Notes: generated from the letters alone by a model not told the origin. Shown: positions 48,246-63,127, numbered from the stretch's first letter. The stretch: 64,000 nucleotides of DNA from Nymphaea colorata (GCF_008831285.2 NC_045145.1:16322040-16386039); one strand, 5' to 3'. Made by a program: numbers and translations.

Positions 48246-51217
48246 ATGGATCGCAGAGGCAGCCAGGGGAATGTGGTGAATCCACCACCATGTATGGGGA
48301 AGGTGGTAACGGTGCTGAGCATTGACGGCGGAGGGGTTAGGGGCATCATCCCGGCCACCATACTCGCCTTCCTGGAGTCCAAACTTCAGGAACTGGACGG
48401 TCCTGATGCGAGGATTGCCGATTACTTCGACGTGATCGCGGGAACGAGCACCGGTGGACTGGTGGCTGCCATGCTTGCCGCCCCCAACGAGCAGAACCGC
48501 CCGCTTTTCGCGGCCAAGGATATCACCGAATTCTACTGCAAGAACTGCCCCAAGATTTTTCCTCAAAACAGGTGATTCTTCACCCTACTGTAATACTGTG
48601 ACGTGTCTCTTGAGACAGATGTTTTTTCCTAATATACCAAGTTACGTTGAAGAAGAAATTATGTCGTAAACTTCTTGAAAATGGATGTATCCCCTGATCA
48701 ACCTGCAGTCAGAGACTCATGTTGGCCACGAACTCAATGTAACTTCTGTAGCTCCCTGCAAAATCATGTAGATTCAGAGGCTCCTGTTGCCAAAGGTGAC
48801 TCTGTGTGTGCATGTCCGTGTCTAGTGTGAGCGTGCACGCATGCACATTCATGTGTGTGTGCGTCGCGGACATATATATATATATATGTTGGTCGTGTAG
48901 CTACCATCACAACTTAATTATGGATGTAAATGTTGATTTATACAGATCAAACTCCAAAGCAACGAGTGATAGTCGTCATTTCTTGTTTTTCATTTCTAAG
49001 ACGAGATTTTTCGCCATCACGATCTTAAGGAAAAGTTACAGTTAGGATCTTACCTGTTGTTCTCTAATCTAAAAGCTGAGCCTTATGTTTATGATGTTGC
49101 ATTAGAACGTTTTTAAGTAGTTTGTCATAATTCACAATCGAAAACCCATGGATCAATCTGACTGTTGAATCTTTCGAAGTTTTAATATGTGCAGCGGAAT
49201 TCTGGGACCGACTGGTAGATACCTGAAGGTGCTCACCGGCCCCAAATATGACGGCAAGTATCTTCATTCCCTTGTCCAAGGAATTCTCAAGGACACCAAG
49301 CTGCACGAGACGCTGACCAACGTCGTCATCCCCACTTTTGATATCAAGCTTCTCCAACCAGTCATCTTCTCTTCGTTTATGGTAATTCTTTCAACTACAG
49401 TTCTTGCTATTATTATTATTATTCGAGAAATTAAACCGAGAGATGTTAGAAACTAGCATCTCATTTTAAAGGCCTAGCCACTTACCTGTCGCTGGATCTA
49501 CCGGCTACAAATCAAATTTCTTCAATATATTATTATTTCTGTTGATTGTTCGATTTTCACAGGCAAAGACAGACAGTGGGATGGATGCTCTCCTTTCGGA
49601 CGTCTGCATCGGCACGTCGGCAGCACCAACTTACTTGCCGGCCCACTGCTTCGAGACAAGAGACTCCCAAGGCGAACCTCACCAGTTCAATCTCATTGAC
49701 GGCGGCGTTGCCGCAAATAATCCCGTAAAAACTACTCGTCTTGTCACCCAATTCCTTCTCATTCTTATGAATTCACGGGCAGAGGCAAAGTCGTCCCTCG
49801 GGAAGAGACAATTTGTCTCGAGCTCATTGGGGTGCACTTGCTCCAAACGTGAAAAAAGTCGCCTCGGTTACAATATTTTAGCTCTTCGATAAAGTAAATG
49901 AATAACAAGGAGAATTTTCAGGAACGTAAGTCAGACTTAAATTTAACAATAATAAAAACTATAACCAAGTCCTCGCTGGAGTGGTCAAAAGAACAAAAGG
50001 TCGGGGAGTTCTTTTCATTTGGAACTTCAGGTCAACCATCAAACTAATGAAAGTTTTACGATTTTCTATCCTTGCTACATAAAAAGGCGTTAAGTGATTA
50101 CTTCTGCTTTTTAACAATATAATATAACAAATTTTATATGTGATATTCAAGTCCCTATGTTTTTGGCAGGCATATAAAATCATGACAATTGACAATATGA
50201 AATGCGAGTCAGATTATTGGTGGGGTCGTATAAGTAATTACTTATGAGGAGTTGAAATTTTCGTATCGTCACAGTCAAGAAGCTGGAACAATGACATGGT
50301 TTGCATCGTGGAAACTTGAAAGTTAATCGTTCTTCCTAATTATGAACGGAAGAAGACAACAAGAAGCAATCACTTAAAAAGCCTTATCGTGGTGGCAACT
50401 ACATGCATTATTAAGTGGATCAACCTTACTTGTATTGGAGAGAAAATAAACAATACAGAAGACAGAAACATTTCTCTTTAATTTCCACGTTCCATGCTAA
50501 TGTGGGCAGCTGATTAAAATATGGGTTTGAGTCTTTGCGATCGATCTTGGAGTTTTAGCTGCAGCGAGTTTCCACAAGGCTCGATCTTTTCCGTGCTGTA
50601 ATTAGACGATCCAAATCAATCTAAACCGTTCGCATATTTCTGCTGTTTCAGACACTAACAGCCATGACTCTGGTGACGAAGGAGATCTTCATGGAAAACC
50701 CGGACTTCTTTCCTATCAAGCCCGTGGACTATGGCAAGTTCCTTGTTCTCTCCCTTGGAACTGGATCGGCAAAACTTGAGAAGAAATACACTGCAGCTGA
50801 AGCAGCAAACTGGGGTGTCATAAGTTGGCTCTACCATGAAGGTGGCTCGCCTCTCATTAGCGCATTTACACAGTCAAGTGCAGACATGGTCGACATCCAT
50901 GCCTCCGTCCTCTTCCAAGCGCTCCACTGTGAAAAGAACTACCTCCGCATACAGGTATAACTAGGAAAGTCTTGAAAAGTATCTGGAGCTCTTTATGTCT
51001 TCCATTTTCTAGGAGCATTTTGAAAGAGCTGAAAAATATTAACTCGAGGTGCACTTGTTGCGTGAAATTTCGCCCGGCGGTACAAAACACGTATAGGTGA
51101 ACTAATTCAATCGTGTTGCTTAATTCACCTGTGTTAGTCGTTTACTAGTGCGCATGCACGAAAGCTTAAATTTCAGGAAAAGCAATTCACCTCGACGAAT
51201 TTAGATGTTTTTATTCT

Positions 51218-51248
<31 letters not shown>

Positions 51249-52905
51249 GAAGAGGGTCGTGACTCGTAACATAGCAGGTCGGCCGAATAAACATGTCCTT
51301 AGTTTGATGCTCATATGTGCCACTCATTTGGATTGCAAATGGCAGTATGTGCCACAATCAAGTTTAAGGATGCGCCTTAGAACCACTCAGTTCCCGAAGC
51401 TGCCCTGAATCTTAGGGGATTTTAGCTTTCTCTAACACCACCTTGGTACTTGAACATTACGGTCATTTTAGCACAAGGTCTGAAGCTGCACTGAACCTTA
51501 GGGGATTTTAGCTTTCGCTAATACCACCTTGGTATGGTACTTGAACATTACAGCCATTTTAACACAAGGGTAGTAAACCGTGTTTCTTTCGTGTGGTAAA
51601 CCCCATCAGGGTACTCTCCCATGTGCTTTGAGTCGTGCTAGGGACTCCCAAGCCATGCATCCTAATGATCCTCATTTCCTATCTTAACAAAGTTTCTCCT
51701 AAAAGTTGGCACACTGTGAATGATTTCTTTCTAATTGTGAATCAATTTTTTATGAATTGAAAAAGATTAGACGGTTAATTCTTCGTCCTCTACAAATGTA
51801 ATTAGATCTATTTTAAAGAAAGACTCACGAGGGAGAGTGATCTTGATCAGCATATATATTGCAACACCTGCTCGTATACCAAAAGATGCATCGTAGGACT
51901 GGACTTATGACGTCCTTAAGCATGAATGCCTTCAAAGAGCAATTTGGTCAAATGTAGACTTAAGAGTCTTGCTGGCGTGTAAGGTATTACTGATCGAAGT
52001 ATGTACATGACACGTACCCCTTGGGAGTGGGCTAAGGGGACACATGTCAGGGTACTAAGGGCTGTGCATGGTACACCCTAGTGCATATAACCACATCTCA
52101 TTGCTAATCCTTCAATATATTGGTACTCTCATAAGGCAGCTTAATTTCATTAGGAAGTTACTGGAATCACCGGAAGATTTGGAGCTAGAATCGAACACAT
52201 ACCCACTCTTCCATATTGCTAAATATACATCTTAATTTGTTATAGTAGAAAGATCAATAGATTAACTTTGAGCTGCCTAGGGAACTGTTTAATTAGTGAA
52301 AATCGCCGTTGTCCCCTTTAGAAAGACATAAAATTTATGTTAGTTTGTGAATTCACCTACACTTTAACAGGAAAAAAAAACATTCTCATAATTTTGGTAT
52401 TGCCAGTAGAAAAACTCATTCTACTTGAGAGTATAACTAAGTACATTTTATCAATGGTTTTGAGTTATAATTAAAGTTAAATAGGACAACACCAAGTATT
52501 AACCGTAAAAATGTTGGTGTTTAAGGCATTTTAGTCATTTGTTCTCTTTCACCCAACGTCCGTGATAATCAATGTCTTAGCAATACCTACTCAACTAAGT
52601 TAGATCTTTCTTTTATTATCACCGACTTTTCTAAGTGCTTTCTTTAAATTCTTCCCCCTTGAAAGGATGATACATTGACAAAAGATGCGGCTTCAGTGGA
52701 TATATCAACACCAGAGAACTTGCAGGATCTGGTGCAGATTGGGAAAGCTCTTCTTAAGAAGAACGTCTCCAGAGTGAATCTGCAGACAGGAGAGTATGAG
52801 GAGGTGCCTGGGGAAGGCACAAATGAAGAAGAACTCATCACCTTTGCCGAGAAGATCTCTCGTGAACGCAAGGCCAGGGAACCCAAAATGGTCATACTCG
52901 CCTGA
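48246..52905 (+). CDS. Patatin-like lipid acyl hydrolase (PLP2-type), 5 exons, 405 aa
   Basis: Plant patatin-like protein that hydrolyses fatty acids from galacto- or phospholipids; relatives act in defence and lipid turnover. Exons: 48246-48571, 49195-49381, 49563-49724, 50652-50954 and 52666-52905. All introns are GT-AG and in frame, giving 405 residues, the usual size. The oxyanion-hole motif DGGGVRG is at residues 27-33. The GxSxG nucleophile elbow GTSTGG is at 66-71, with catalytic Ser68. The catalytic aspartate of the Ser-Asp dyad is in DGGVAANNP, Asp217. [11 protein letters not shown] and [11 protein letters not shown] blocks are also characteristic. No signal peptide is apparent, which fits the cytosolic PLP2 group better than vacuolar patatins. 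The start chosen is the first in-frame ATG; an upstream ATG at 48193 is in another frame and soon stops. Intron 4 (1.7 kb) holds an old tandem duplication. Confidence 0.94.
51395..51570. repeat. Tandem duplication of about 86-90 bp in patatin intron 4
   Basis: Copies at 51395-51480 and 51481-51570 share GAAGCTGC, CTTAGGGGATTTTAGCTTTC and TACTTGAACATTAC words, with scattered differences. Confidence 0.9.
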
Positions 52906-52982
52906 CCTCATGTGAGTGTGTGCATGCATGCACATGTACGCTTCCTTATGGACATGCGTGGTGTGTATGTCCAGATGCGTGT

Positions 52983-53023
<41 letters not shown>

Positions 53024-53761
53024 TAAGGAGAAGCTTCTTTAACTCCTTTCAAATCGTTCTCAATCATGAATAAGGGTTAATACATTTGCTTTCTGCTGTT
53101 GCTTTCTCTCACATATTTGGAAACCTTCTGCTGGAGGTCATCCCTCTCTCATTTATTGAAGAATCAAATAAAAAATGAAATATATACAGTGAGCAACAAG
53201 GGATTACTTGGGCAGACTCTTTGCAACATCAGCAGAAGGGAGAAAGTGAGTAAGAGAGAAAAGGTGCGCAAACTTCTTAATGAGAGGGAAACAATTCCCA
53301 ATCTCAAGCCATTTGTTAATCAGACAACCCAACTCTAACCATATGCCACATTCCAGTCGATCTCTTTACTTCAAGTTGACTGAAAATTTAGTGTTCCACG
53401 CAGGTGATTTCCCGATTTCCTGGTTGTACTTGCATTTATCGTTAGAGAACATGAGTTTGTTTCTAGTTATTCATAGGCACCAGATTATTAGGTTAAAAGA
53501 AATTAGAAATATTGCAAAACCTGTTTAACTGTCCTCTCTTATGACTACAAGAGAACCAATTCTAGAATTCCTGAATAAAACTAGCATGAGAGCTACGAAA
53601 GCGCATGAATTTCCTGACTATAAATGTCCACGTACCCAATTCTAATTTATATTTGAGGAAGAGGATGCGTGTTTTATTTTCCAGTCCTGAAATACCAGCT
53701 GTAATAGACAACCCCGTTTGCATGACTGAAGGGCAGAACCTTGTTTCGGCATCTGGCACAT
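52906..53761. other. 3' flank of the patatin-like gene with a TA microsatellite
   Basis: A (TA)n run lies at 52991-53018, close behind the stop codon and within the likely 3' UTR. The rest holds no supported gene. Confidence 0.5.
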
Positions 53762-53940
53762 ATAACTAGGTCTGAACACGAGCCAAGTCCCAGAGCTTGG
53801 CCAGCTGGAGCTCCAGCTCGACTCACATTTTGCTCAGCTTGAGCTCGAATGGAGCTTCACATTGTTGGCTCGAGCTCGACCTGATTGGTCATGTCCCAAC
53901 TCGCGCTCAGCTCGTCTTACTCATTTGCTCGAATATTCCT
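53762..53940. repeat. GAGCTCGA-rich repeat related to the 14950 element
   Basis: GAACACGAGCCAAGTC followed by many GAGCTCGA words, matching the left part of the element at 14950-15425 in word content and order. It appears partial. Confidence 0.45.
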
Positions 53941-54213
53941 GGTGGTGGGGCAAATTGCGGAGGTGTCGCCTCAACCTTCTGTTCCTCTCCGGCAGCCAAA
54001 TGCAATCGGTGGAGAAAGCCCAGGAGAATCAAAACGGCGGTGGACGTTCTGTCCGGCGGCCGGTGGGCCCTATTGGCTGGTGACATCACGCAAGACCTCA
54101 GACTGCCACCGGCGTCGCAGCTCATTCCCAGCAGTATTCCATCTCCATCCAGCAACGGAGGAGAATTAGATGGCTCAGGCATCGCTGGTGCCCTGCCCGT
54201 CATCCTCTGTTGA
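53941..54213 (+). other. GC-rich open frame of unknown origin
   Basis: The frame is open from 53797 to 54213, but only the part after about 53940 has base composition unlike its surroundings (CGGCGG, CCGGCGTCG). The encoded tail includes KPRRIKTAVDVLSGGRWALL and a Ser/Pro/Gly-rich end. No domain is recognised. It sits between a repeat and a copia fragment and may be a captured or relict gene piece, or chance. Confidence 0.25.
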
Positions 54214-54239
54214 TGGACAACATTTTTTCTTGAAGAAAG

Positions 54240-55900
54240 TTTTGCATCTCTTGCAAGAACTCTATCCCATTGTCACCTTTCAATAATTTAATTCTAGTTT
54301 AAAATTGATTTTTAATAAATGCGACAAAAAATTTTTTAATCACTTCAAAAGCTTCAGATTTGTATCTCATAATCTAATCCATGTAGATTGAAAAAAATCA
54401 TCAACTATAGTTAAAAAAATAATGTGTATTGATGACTTTCCTTTCCATCACAATGAATCGACTTGAAAAGAGCACATGATGAAATAGTCGAGATGAAGAT
54501 ACCATGGGATGGCGTTGGTAGCGACTAGGCTCACGGCGAGATTGGCTTCAACTAGGACATACAATCTATTCCGTAGTCTATAGTCGTCGATTGATGCATC
54601 GCACAAGAGTTTTCATTAAACTTTCCTCACATGTCAAATGAGTACAAAATTTAGGAATAAAGATCTGATTAAACGCAAAATTTGGAACATGAAGGAGATT
54701 TTTTAGCATTACGTTGGGACGCAAATCCACAACACCCATATGGGTGATGTTCGGTTTGGATTCATTTGGCAAGCCAACTGGAGAGTGGCTGATGGAGACA
54801 AGCATATAAAGGTTGGAGAGAAGACTAGTTAATGGTGTGTTGCATCGGTATCAAGGATCTATGACTAGTTAGAACTGAAAAATGCATGAAATAGGTGAAG
54901 AAAGGTTACCTGGAAAGTTAGCTCTAGGTTCATTGGCACCTCCGTTAGAGTTCTCCATAAACTCAAGGAATTTTTTGAAAAGTTGGACATTGGATTGATT
55001 GGTGGATGCAGTTCCTGAGGGATTAGCCGTCGGCTTCGTCAAGGCATTAGAAGAACCAAACTGTGATAGGGAAACCAATAAAAAAGTAAGACTTAGCTTC
55101 GATGTGCTCAATCTTTCGATAATGCTCACAAGTAAGACTTAGCTTCGATGTGCTCAATCTTTCGATAATGCTTACACTTCACTTGAAGCCTTCCTTCTTC
55201 CTTAGTTTGGTTGTTTTTATCTTAATCTTGAGTTTGCAGTGGAATATGTGCTGCTAGGATAGAGGCTTTCTCTTCAACATGCACCACATTGATGTCCCTT
55301 CATTTCTCTTCTTGAACAATAATATAATAAGCCTTGGCTTCTATAGGAAGCAGATCCATTAAGAGTTGGCTTCTCATGATAGCATGTTGTCATTAAGGCC
55401 CATCAAAAACTACACGAGTTGATCTTGTAAGCGATGATCTTCTATAGCCTTCATTGAACCACATGTGCAATTGAGGACATTAACGTATAACGCTGACTCG
55501 TCCTATAATGCTTTTAGTTTCATGTACTAAACTACAATGTATGACTAATTTTGTTTGCAGTTCATTATCTAAAATTGCATTTGGTAAATAAGTAGGTCAT
55601 TCGATTGAAAGAATCTAGCCTCAAAACAGCTAGAGACTTGGGCATCAATTTTAGCATGGATTATGCTTACTGAGAGGTCCTTGTGGATAGATAAAATCGA
55701 GGACTGGACCAAGTTATTACACCTTTACCATTCAGTTTTGAGGAGAAGACTATCTGGCTTGGCAATGGATCCACCAATAGGTCTCAACTTGTTCTTAATA
55801 GGAAGAGCTATTGTCATGGCCTTTTGGAATGATAGACTGGGCTCATTATGTTGACCACGTCTGCAACATTGATTTCCTTCTGAGCAGCACCTCCTCTTTC
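54240..55900 (-). mobile_element. Ty1/copia retroelement fragment (fossil, broken)
   Basis: On the minus strand the order is a gag-like part (about 55100-55860), a Ser/Asn-rich linker (54869-55130), a protease to pre-integrase part carrying a VVDLRPNVMLKNLLHVPNFA-type segment (near 54590-54760), and an integrase beginning (about 54240-54480). Reverse transcriptase, RNase H and both LTRs are absent. The coding parts are broken in several places. A tandem duplication of about 48 bp lies near 55085-55170. Decay suggests an old insertion. Confidence 0.75.
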
Positions 55901-55904
55901 TACC

Positions 55905-55907
<3 letters not shown>

Positions 55908-55936
<29 letters not shown>
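55908..55936. repeat. (GA)n microsatellite
   Basis: Pure GA run at the edge of the copia fragment. More GA words follow at 55950-55960. Confidence 0.9.
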
Positions 55937-55940
<4 letters not shown>

Positions 55941-56520
55941 GTTATTGATAGAGAGAGAGTTCTGAAACCAAGTGGATGAATGGGATGTCAGGGGGTTCGC
56001 TTGGCATGAAGGCGGCTAAAGCGCCGTTCCGTTGCTGAAAAAGTGCTGACAACGCTCATCTCCTTTTAATATAACGGACGTTTCGATTGATAGTCTTCAA
56101 GGGGCCGTTTGATGGCCTGGAAATGTGGAATTGGAAATATATTTTTTGGAAAAAATGAATGGAAAAAATCTTTCTGATTCCAATTTTGGTGTGTGTGTGA
56201 TGACTGAGAAATATATTTCCAGAAATATATTTCTATGTTTGATGAAAAAGAATTATATTTCCACATTTTTAAAAAATTAATTCTTAGTTTGATAATAAGG
56301 AAAGAATGTGTCCATTTCCAATTGTGCTTTGCAGTTCGACCATGTTAAATCAGTTTTAGATTAAGTTGATTTACAGTAAATTTACAGTTTGGTCTTTTGA
56401 GCCATGGTCTTAGTATCTAGACTTATTTATGCATCGTCTGAGTGCTCTGCAGAAATCGATCCATCTCCATTTTCAATCTTGTCACTTAAAAAGTATAGCT
56501 GTCATGAATACACTAACTAT

Positions 56521-57210
56521 TCATACTAAAATTTGTCTGGCACAAAAATGAAAAGGGACTTCATCAAGAACATCATTGTGGACATATATATTGCCAGCCC
56601 TTGAGAACATTCTGTTTACAAGCCTTCTCCAGGTTCCCATTCGAGGAACAAATCCATGCCCTATCATCTCTCTTAGAACCAACTCAGCATCATCTAACAA
56701 TCTTTCAGTACAGAGTCCTTGAATCAACAACTTAAATGATCTAAAACTAGGAGCAGAACCTTCTGATATCATTCGGTACAAGTACACTTTTGCATTTTCT
56801 GAATCGAGCCAAACTTGCAGAAATGAAAATGGAATTTATTGCAGCATTTTCGAAAGACCATCCAATGGGCACCCATTTCTGTATCAAAGCCAGATCATTA
56901 TCAACCCAAAGCAGAAATGGCAAAAATAAGAAACACAGAATTGGAGCGATCTCACAGCGGTTAACAACCATGCCACATCTTTCAAACTAGAAAAATGAAA
57001 GACCAAAACAGAGAAATAAAACTAGTACACTGGAATGCATCAATACGACACCAAGACCACTACCATCACTCGAAGGGCCCAGGTTAAATCGTTGAAGTGC
57101 CTAATGAGAGCAGCTTAAGAAGAGTTTCTGCTCTCTCTCTCCCCGTCTGCCTTGAATATTAGAAAAATACTGCTAGGTGCTAGCCGTAATTTGACACAAA
57201 AAGACTCACC
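56521..57210 (-). pseudogene. PPR gene fragment inside the Pack-type element
   Basis: Two exon-like blocks on the minus strand. The downstream block, 56790-56521, encodes SFRSFKLLIQGLCTERLLDD followed by AELVLREMIGHGFVPRMGTW, a clear PPR helix pair, and ends in a stop at 56521. An acceptor-like TTCAG lies just before it. The upstream block, near 57330-57209, encodes ERPDGVAYLQIIKESHPPTE and is followed by a GTGAGT donor. Near 57385-57370 an AFDEMP-like word appears in another frame. Too little is left for function; it is a captured fragment or chimeric transcript. Confidence 0.6.
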
Positions 57211-57425
57211 GAGACAATTTCAGTTGGTGGGTGGCTCTCTTTTATTATCTGCAGGTAAGCAACCCCATCAGGTCGTTCTGCGCCCCTTTCGACGGAATTT
57301 AGACAAACTGTAAGAAAAAGACGAGCTATATCAGGGTTCACTAGCACACAAAGACTGAAAAGAGTGGGTGAGGCATTTCGTCGAACGTTTGGTCTCCAGA
57401 AGTTCAGCATCCATCAACCCTCCCA

Positions 57426-57556
57426 GACGTCCGAGGGAGAGAAGAGGAAAGCAGAGGAAGAGAGAGAACAAAGGTAAGGAAGGACGCGGGTTAGGGTTTT
57501 ACCTCTATTGCCATCGGCGGAGACGTCCGAGGGAGAGAAGAGGAAAGCAGAGGAAG
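57426..57556. repeat. Direct repeat in the GC-rich part of the Pack element
   Basis: GACGTCCGAGGGAGAGAAGA followed by GGAAAGCAGAGGAAG occurs near 57425-57459 and again near 57523-57557, about 98 bp apart. Confidence 0.85.
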
Positions 57557-57868
57557 GGGGAGACGAAGAGAAACCCTCTCCCGCTACTCCAGAATCCTGC
57601 CGTCCCTTCTTTCTTCCTCTCGCAACAAGACTGAGAGAGCGTGAGAGAAAGAGAGAGTGAGAGATAAGAGCCGAAGAGGGCTCACCGGTGGGCGGCTGGA
57701 GGATGACGGCCGTCCAGCGGAGGAGGGACGGTCTCTGTGATGGGGAGGGACAGGGAATGAGGGAAGGAAGAAAACGCAGCAGCAGCAGCAGGCGATGCAC
57801 GAAAACGAAACCTTGGGAGGAAGACGCGAGCGACGAGCGTGCAACGGTTAAAAAAAAAATTCCAGAAA

Positions 57869-57897
57869 AATGTTTCCACCCCTCGCGGTGGAAACAA
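57869..57897. repeat. Small hairpin near the right TIR
   Basis: TTTCCACC and GGTGGAAA arms flank a short CCTCGC loop inside the right subterminal region of the Pack-type element. Confidence 0.8.
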
Positions 57898-57960
57898 GTT
57901 TCCGAAAATATATTTCCGGCATTGCTATAGGGATTTCCGGCCCGTCAAACGCCCCCCAAA

Positions 57961-58062
57961 AGAGAGAGAGAGGAGAGAGAGTTCTCATTGATAGTCTTCA
58001 ACGGATGACAAAGAGAGAGAGAGTTCTCATTGATAGTCTTCAACGGATGACAAAGAATCCAT
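57961..58062. repeat. 42-bp tandem repeat with GA runs beside the transposon
   Basis: The unit GTTCTCATTGATAGTCTTCA followed by ACGGATGACAAAG and GA words occurs at 57981 and 58023. The left flank of the transposon (56086-56100) ends in the same ATTGATAGTCTTCAA, so the element split an array of this unit. Confidence 0.9.
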
Positions 58063-58401
58063 TTATTAACGATATGCATTTGGAAACCTTTATGCACACC
58101 TAGAAGCAAGGAAGGGCACAACCAGAAGATAGCAATAGAACGACTCTCCAACATCCTCTCATGAAAAGAAAGAACAAGAAACATAACAGCAGCAGTTATT
58201 AATTAAGCACACTCCTTACCCAAGAAAACATTTCATGCAAACATGCACGCACATGAGCTACAGCTAGCTTCCATCTTCCCATTAAAACATGAGTCTACCG
58301 ACACTATGCATTGATTAACAAATTCATCTCCTCTCTCTCCACAGATATTACACACTCGTGCACATAAGCACCTTTGTGTATAACACATATTAATTCGTTC
58401 T
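58063..58401. other. 3' flank of the dioxygenase gene
   Basis: Presumed 3' UTR and downstream sequence of the flavonol-synthase-like gene on the minus strand. No other feature seen. Confidence 0.5.
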
Positions 58402-59830
58402 CTACTGTGGGAGCTTATTGATCTTCCGATACTGGAATTCTTTGTAAGATTTGGTGGTGAAGAGCGGAGGATTGTTTTCATTGATGAGCTGAGGGAGAGG
58501 CCCTATGATTGTTTCCAGAGGCGGTACGCAGAAGACAGCCCATGACATCCGCACGTCGTCCTTGCTCACCAAGCTCCTGTGCAGCACGCTTTTGTATTTC
58601 CCATTGCTCAGCACCTTCAAAGAAACATCACAGGACAAAAGTGCATGATATGTACTTTGAACGCCGTGAGTCTTACGATGGTTGTAATGTTATAACAGGA
58701 CAAAATTGCACGATAGGGAGAAGCTTAAGTTAGTGACAAATTTTGCTAAAAAGAAAATGCTCCATCCCGAGGAATGGAAGAACTTTTCCTTCCAGAAGTG
58801 GCTCTGCCTGACAAATTCTGGCAGAAATTTCCTTCGTTAGAGATGAAGCCAAATTCTTTTAAAGATTACACTCCTAATTTCGAACTTTACCCTGCAACAA
58901 AAAGCTGAAACTGCAGAAAGATATAAAAGAGAAGAGAAGATCCGTGGGCCATGAGAAGAGATGGAAGGGCAACCTCAATCTGATCGCCGACGTGGATAAC
59001 AAGAGAGCCTGGCAATAAGTCTACAGCAACCCAGTTGCCGTCCTTCCACACCTGAAGGCCGCTCCGGCGGTCGGCGACCAGGATGGTGATTGCAGACATG
59101 TCTGTGTGCGCCTCCACTCCTAGCGCCAGTTCTGGCTGTGGGCATCTCGGGTACAAGTTGATCTTCATCTCCATTACGAGCTTATCACCTCCCACTGCTT
59201 CCTTCATCGCTCCTTCTTCCAATCCAAGCCCATTTGACAAAGCAACCAGAATCAGGTCTGACACCCTCGTTAGTTCCTTTCCGTATTCTTCTGTAACTTC
59301 CCTACAAAAGGCCCCCAGTTGACAAGAGATCACAAGCTAATTCGGAACGACAAAAGCTGGAATGTTTTGGTATACCTGTACGAAGGTGGATCCCGAGGCC
59401 ACTTGGTGTAGTCAACATTTGAAGGAGGAGAGAGCATGTGGAAGTAGTAATCTATCCACTCCAACTTCATCGCCTGGTTCTTGACCATCTTGGTCCCGTA
59501 GCCTTCCAAATTCCCATTAGCAGCGTCGTTGGCATACTTCTCCTTCTCCTCCACCGGGAGCTCAAAAAATTGCCTCCCCACATCTTGCAGAGCCTTGATG
59601 GATTCAGGAGGTATGTTGTGGTCGGTTAGAATGAAGATGCCCCACTCTTGACACGCCCTCGCGATCTCCTCCCCTACCTTTTGAAAGGGATGGTTCAGCG
59701 AGATCACAGGCACGTCCTTCCCTTCAATGGCCTTGCTGTTTTCCGGCCGCTCGTGAGCTTCCCTCACGAACTGCTCCGGCAGCCTATCTACGCCCATGGA
59801 GGCAAGGTTCTGCACCCTATCTGCACCCAT
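58402..59830 (-). CDS. Flavonol-synthase-like 2-oxoglutarate/Fe(II) dioxygenase (3 exons, 331 aa)
   Basis: DOXC-class 2-oxoglutarate-dependent dioxygenase, closest in my reading to plant flavonol synthases, which desaturate dihydroflavonols in the cytosol. Exons: 59830-59376, 59301-58974 and 58614-58402. Introns are GT-AG and in frame, giving 331 residues (Arabidopsis FLS1 is 336). The iron ligands are His217, Asp219 (AHTDMS) and His273 (VLHRS). The 2-oxoglutarate-binding RxS is Arg283-Ser285. The N-terminal non-heme domain (EWGIFILTDHNIP, FFELPVEEKEKY) and the ending NKLPQ are family-like. Compared from memory with the FLS1 substrate contacts H132, F134, K202, F293 and E295, this protein has Tyr128, Phe130, Lys198, Phe289 and Val291. 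Two contacts are changed, so it may use another substrate. It looks intact. Confidence 0.92.
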
Positions 59831-59905
59831 GTCTACCCTTTCGCTCCCCGAAAAGTATTGTAGATTTGGTAGAGATTGTGCTTGGTTCCGTCCTGTGCGT
59901 GGTTG

Positions 59906-59913
59906 ATATATAG
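59906..59913 (-). promoter_or_regulatory. Candidate TATA box of the dioxygenase gene
   Basis: The minus strand reads GGCCTATATATCAACC, about 80 bp before the ATG at 59830. Spacing suits a short leader. Confidence 0.5.

Positions 59914-63127
<3,214 letters not shown>

Larger units (their letters stand above)
56101..57956. mobile_element. Non-autonomous TIR DNA transposon carrying PPR gene pieces (Pack-type)
   Basis: The left end GGGGCCGTTTGATGG and the right end, on the opposite strand, GGGGGCGTTTGACGG form terminal inverted repeats with two mismatches in 15. They continue imperfectly for about 60 bp (GGAAAT... GGAAATATATTTT on both sides). AATATATTTCC words recur just inside both ends, as subterminal repeats do. 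CAA flanks both ends. The tip resembles PIF/Harbinger or Tourist elements. The 1.86-kb interior has no transposase. It holds exon-like pieces of a PPR gene on the minus strand and a GC-rich segment (57400-57860). Confidence 0.65.
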
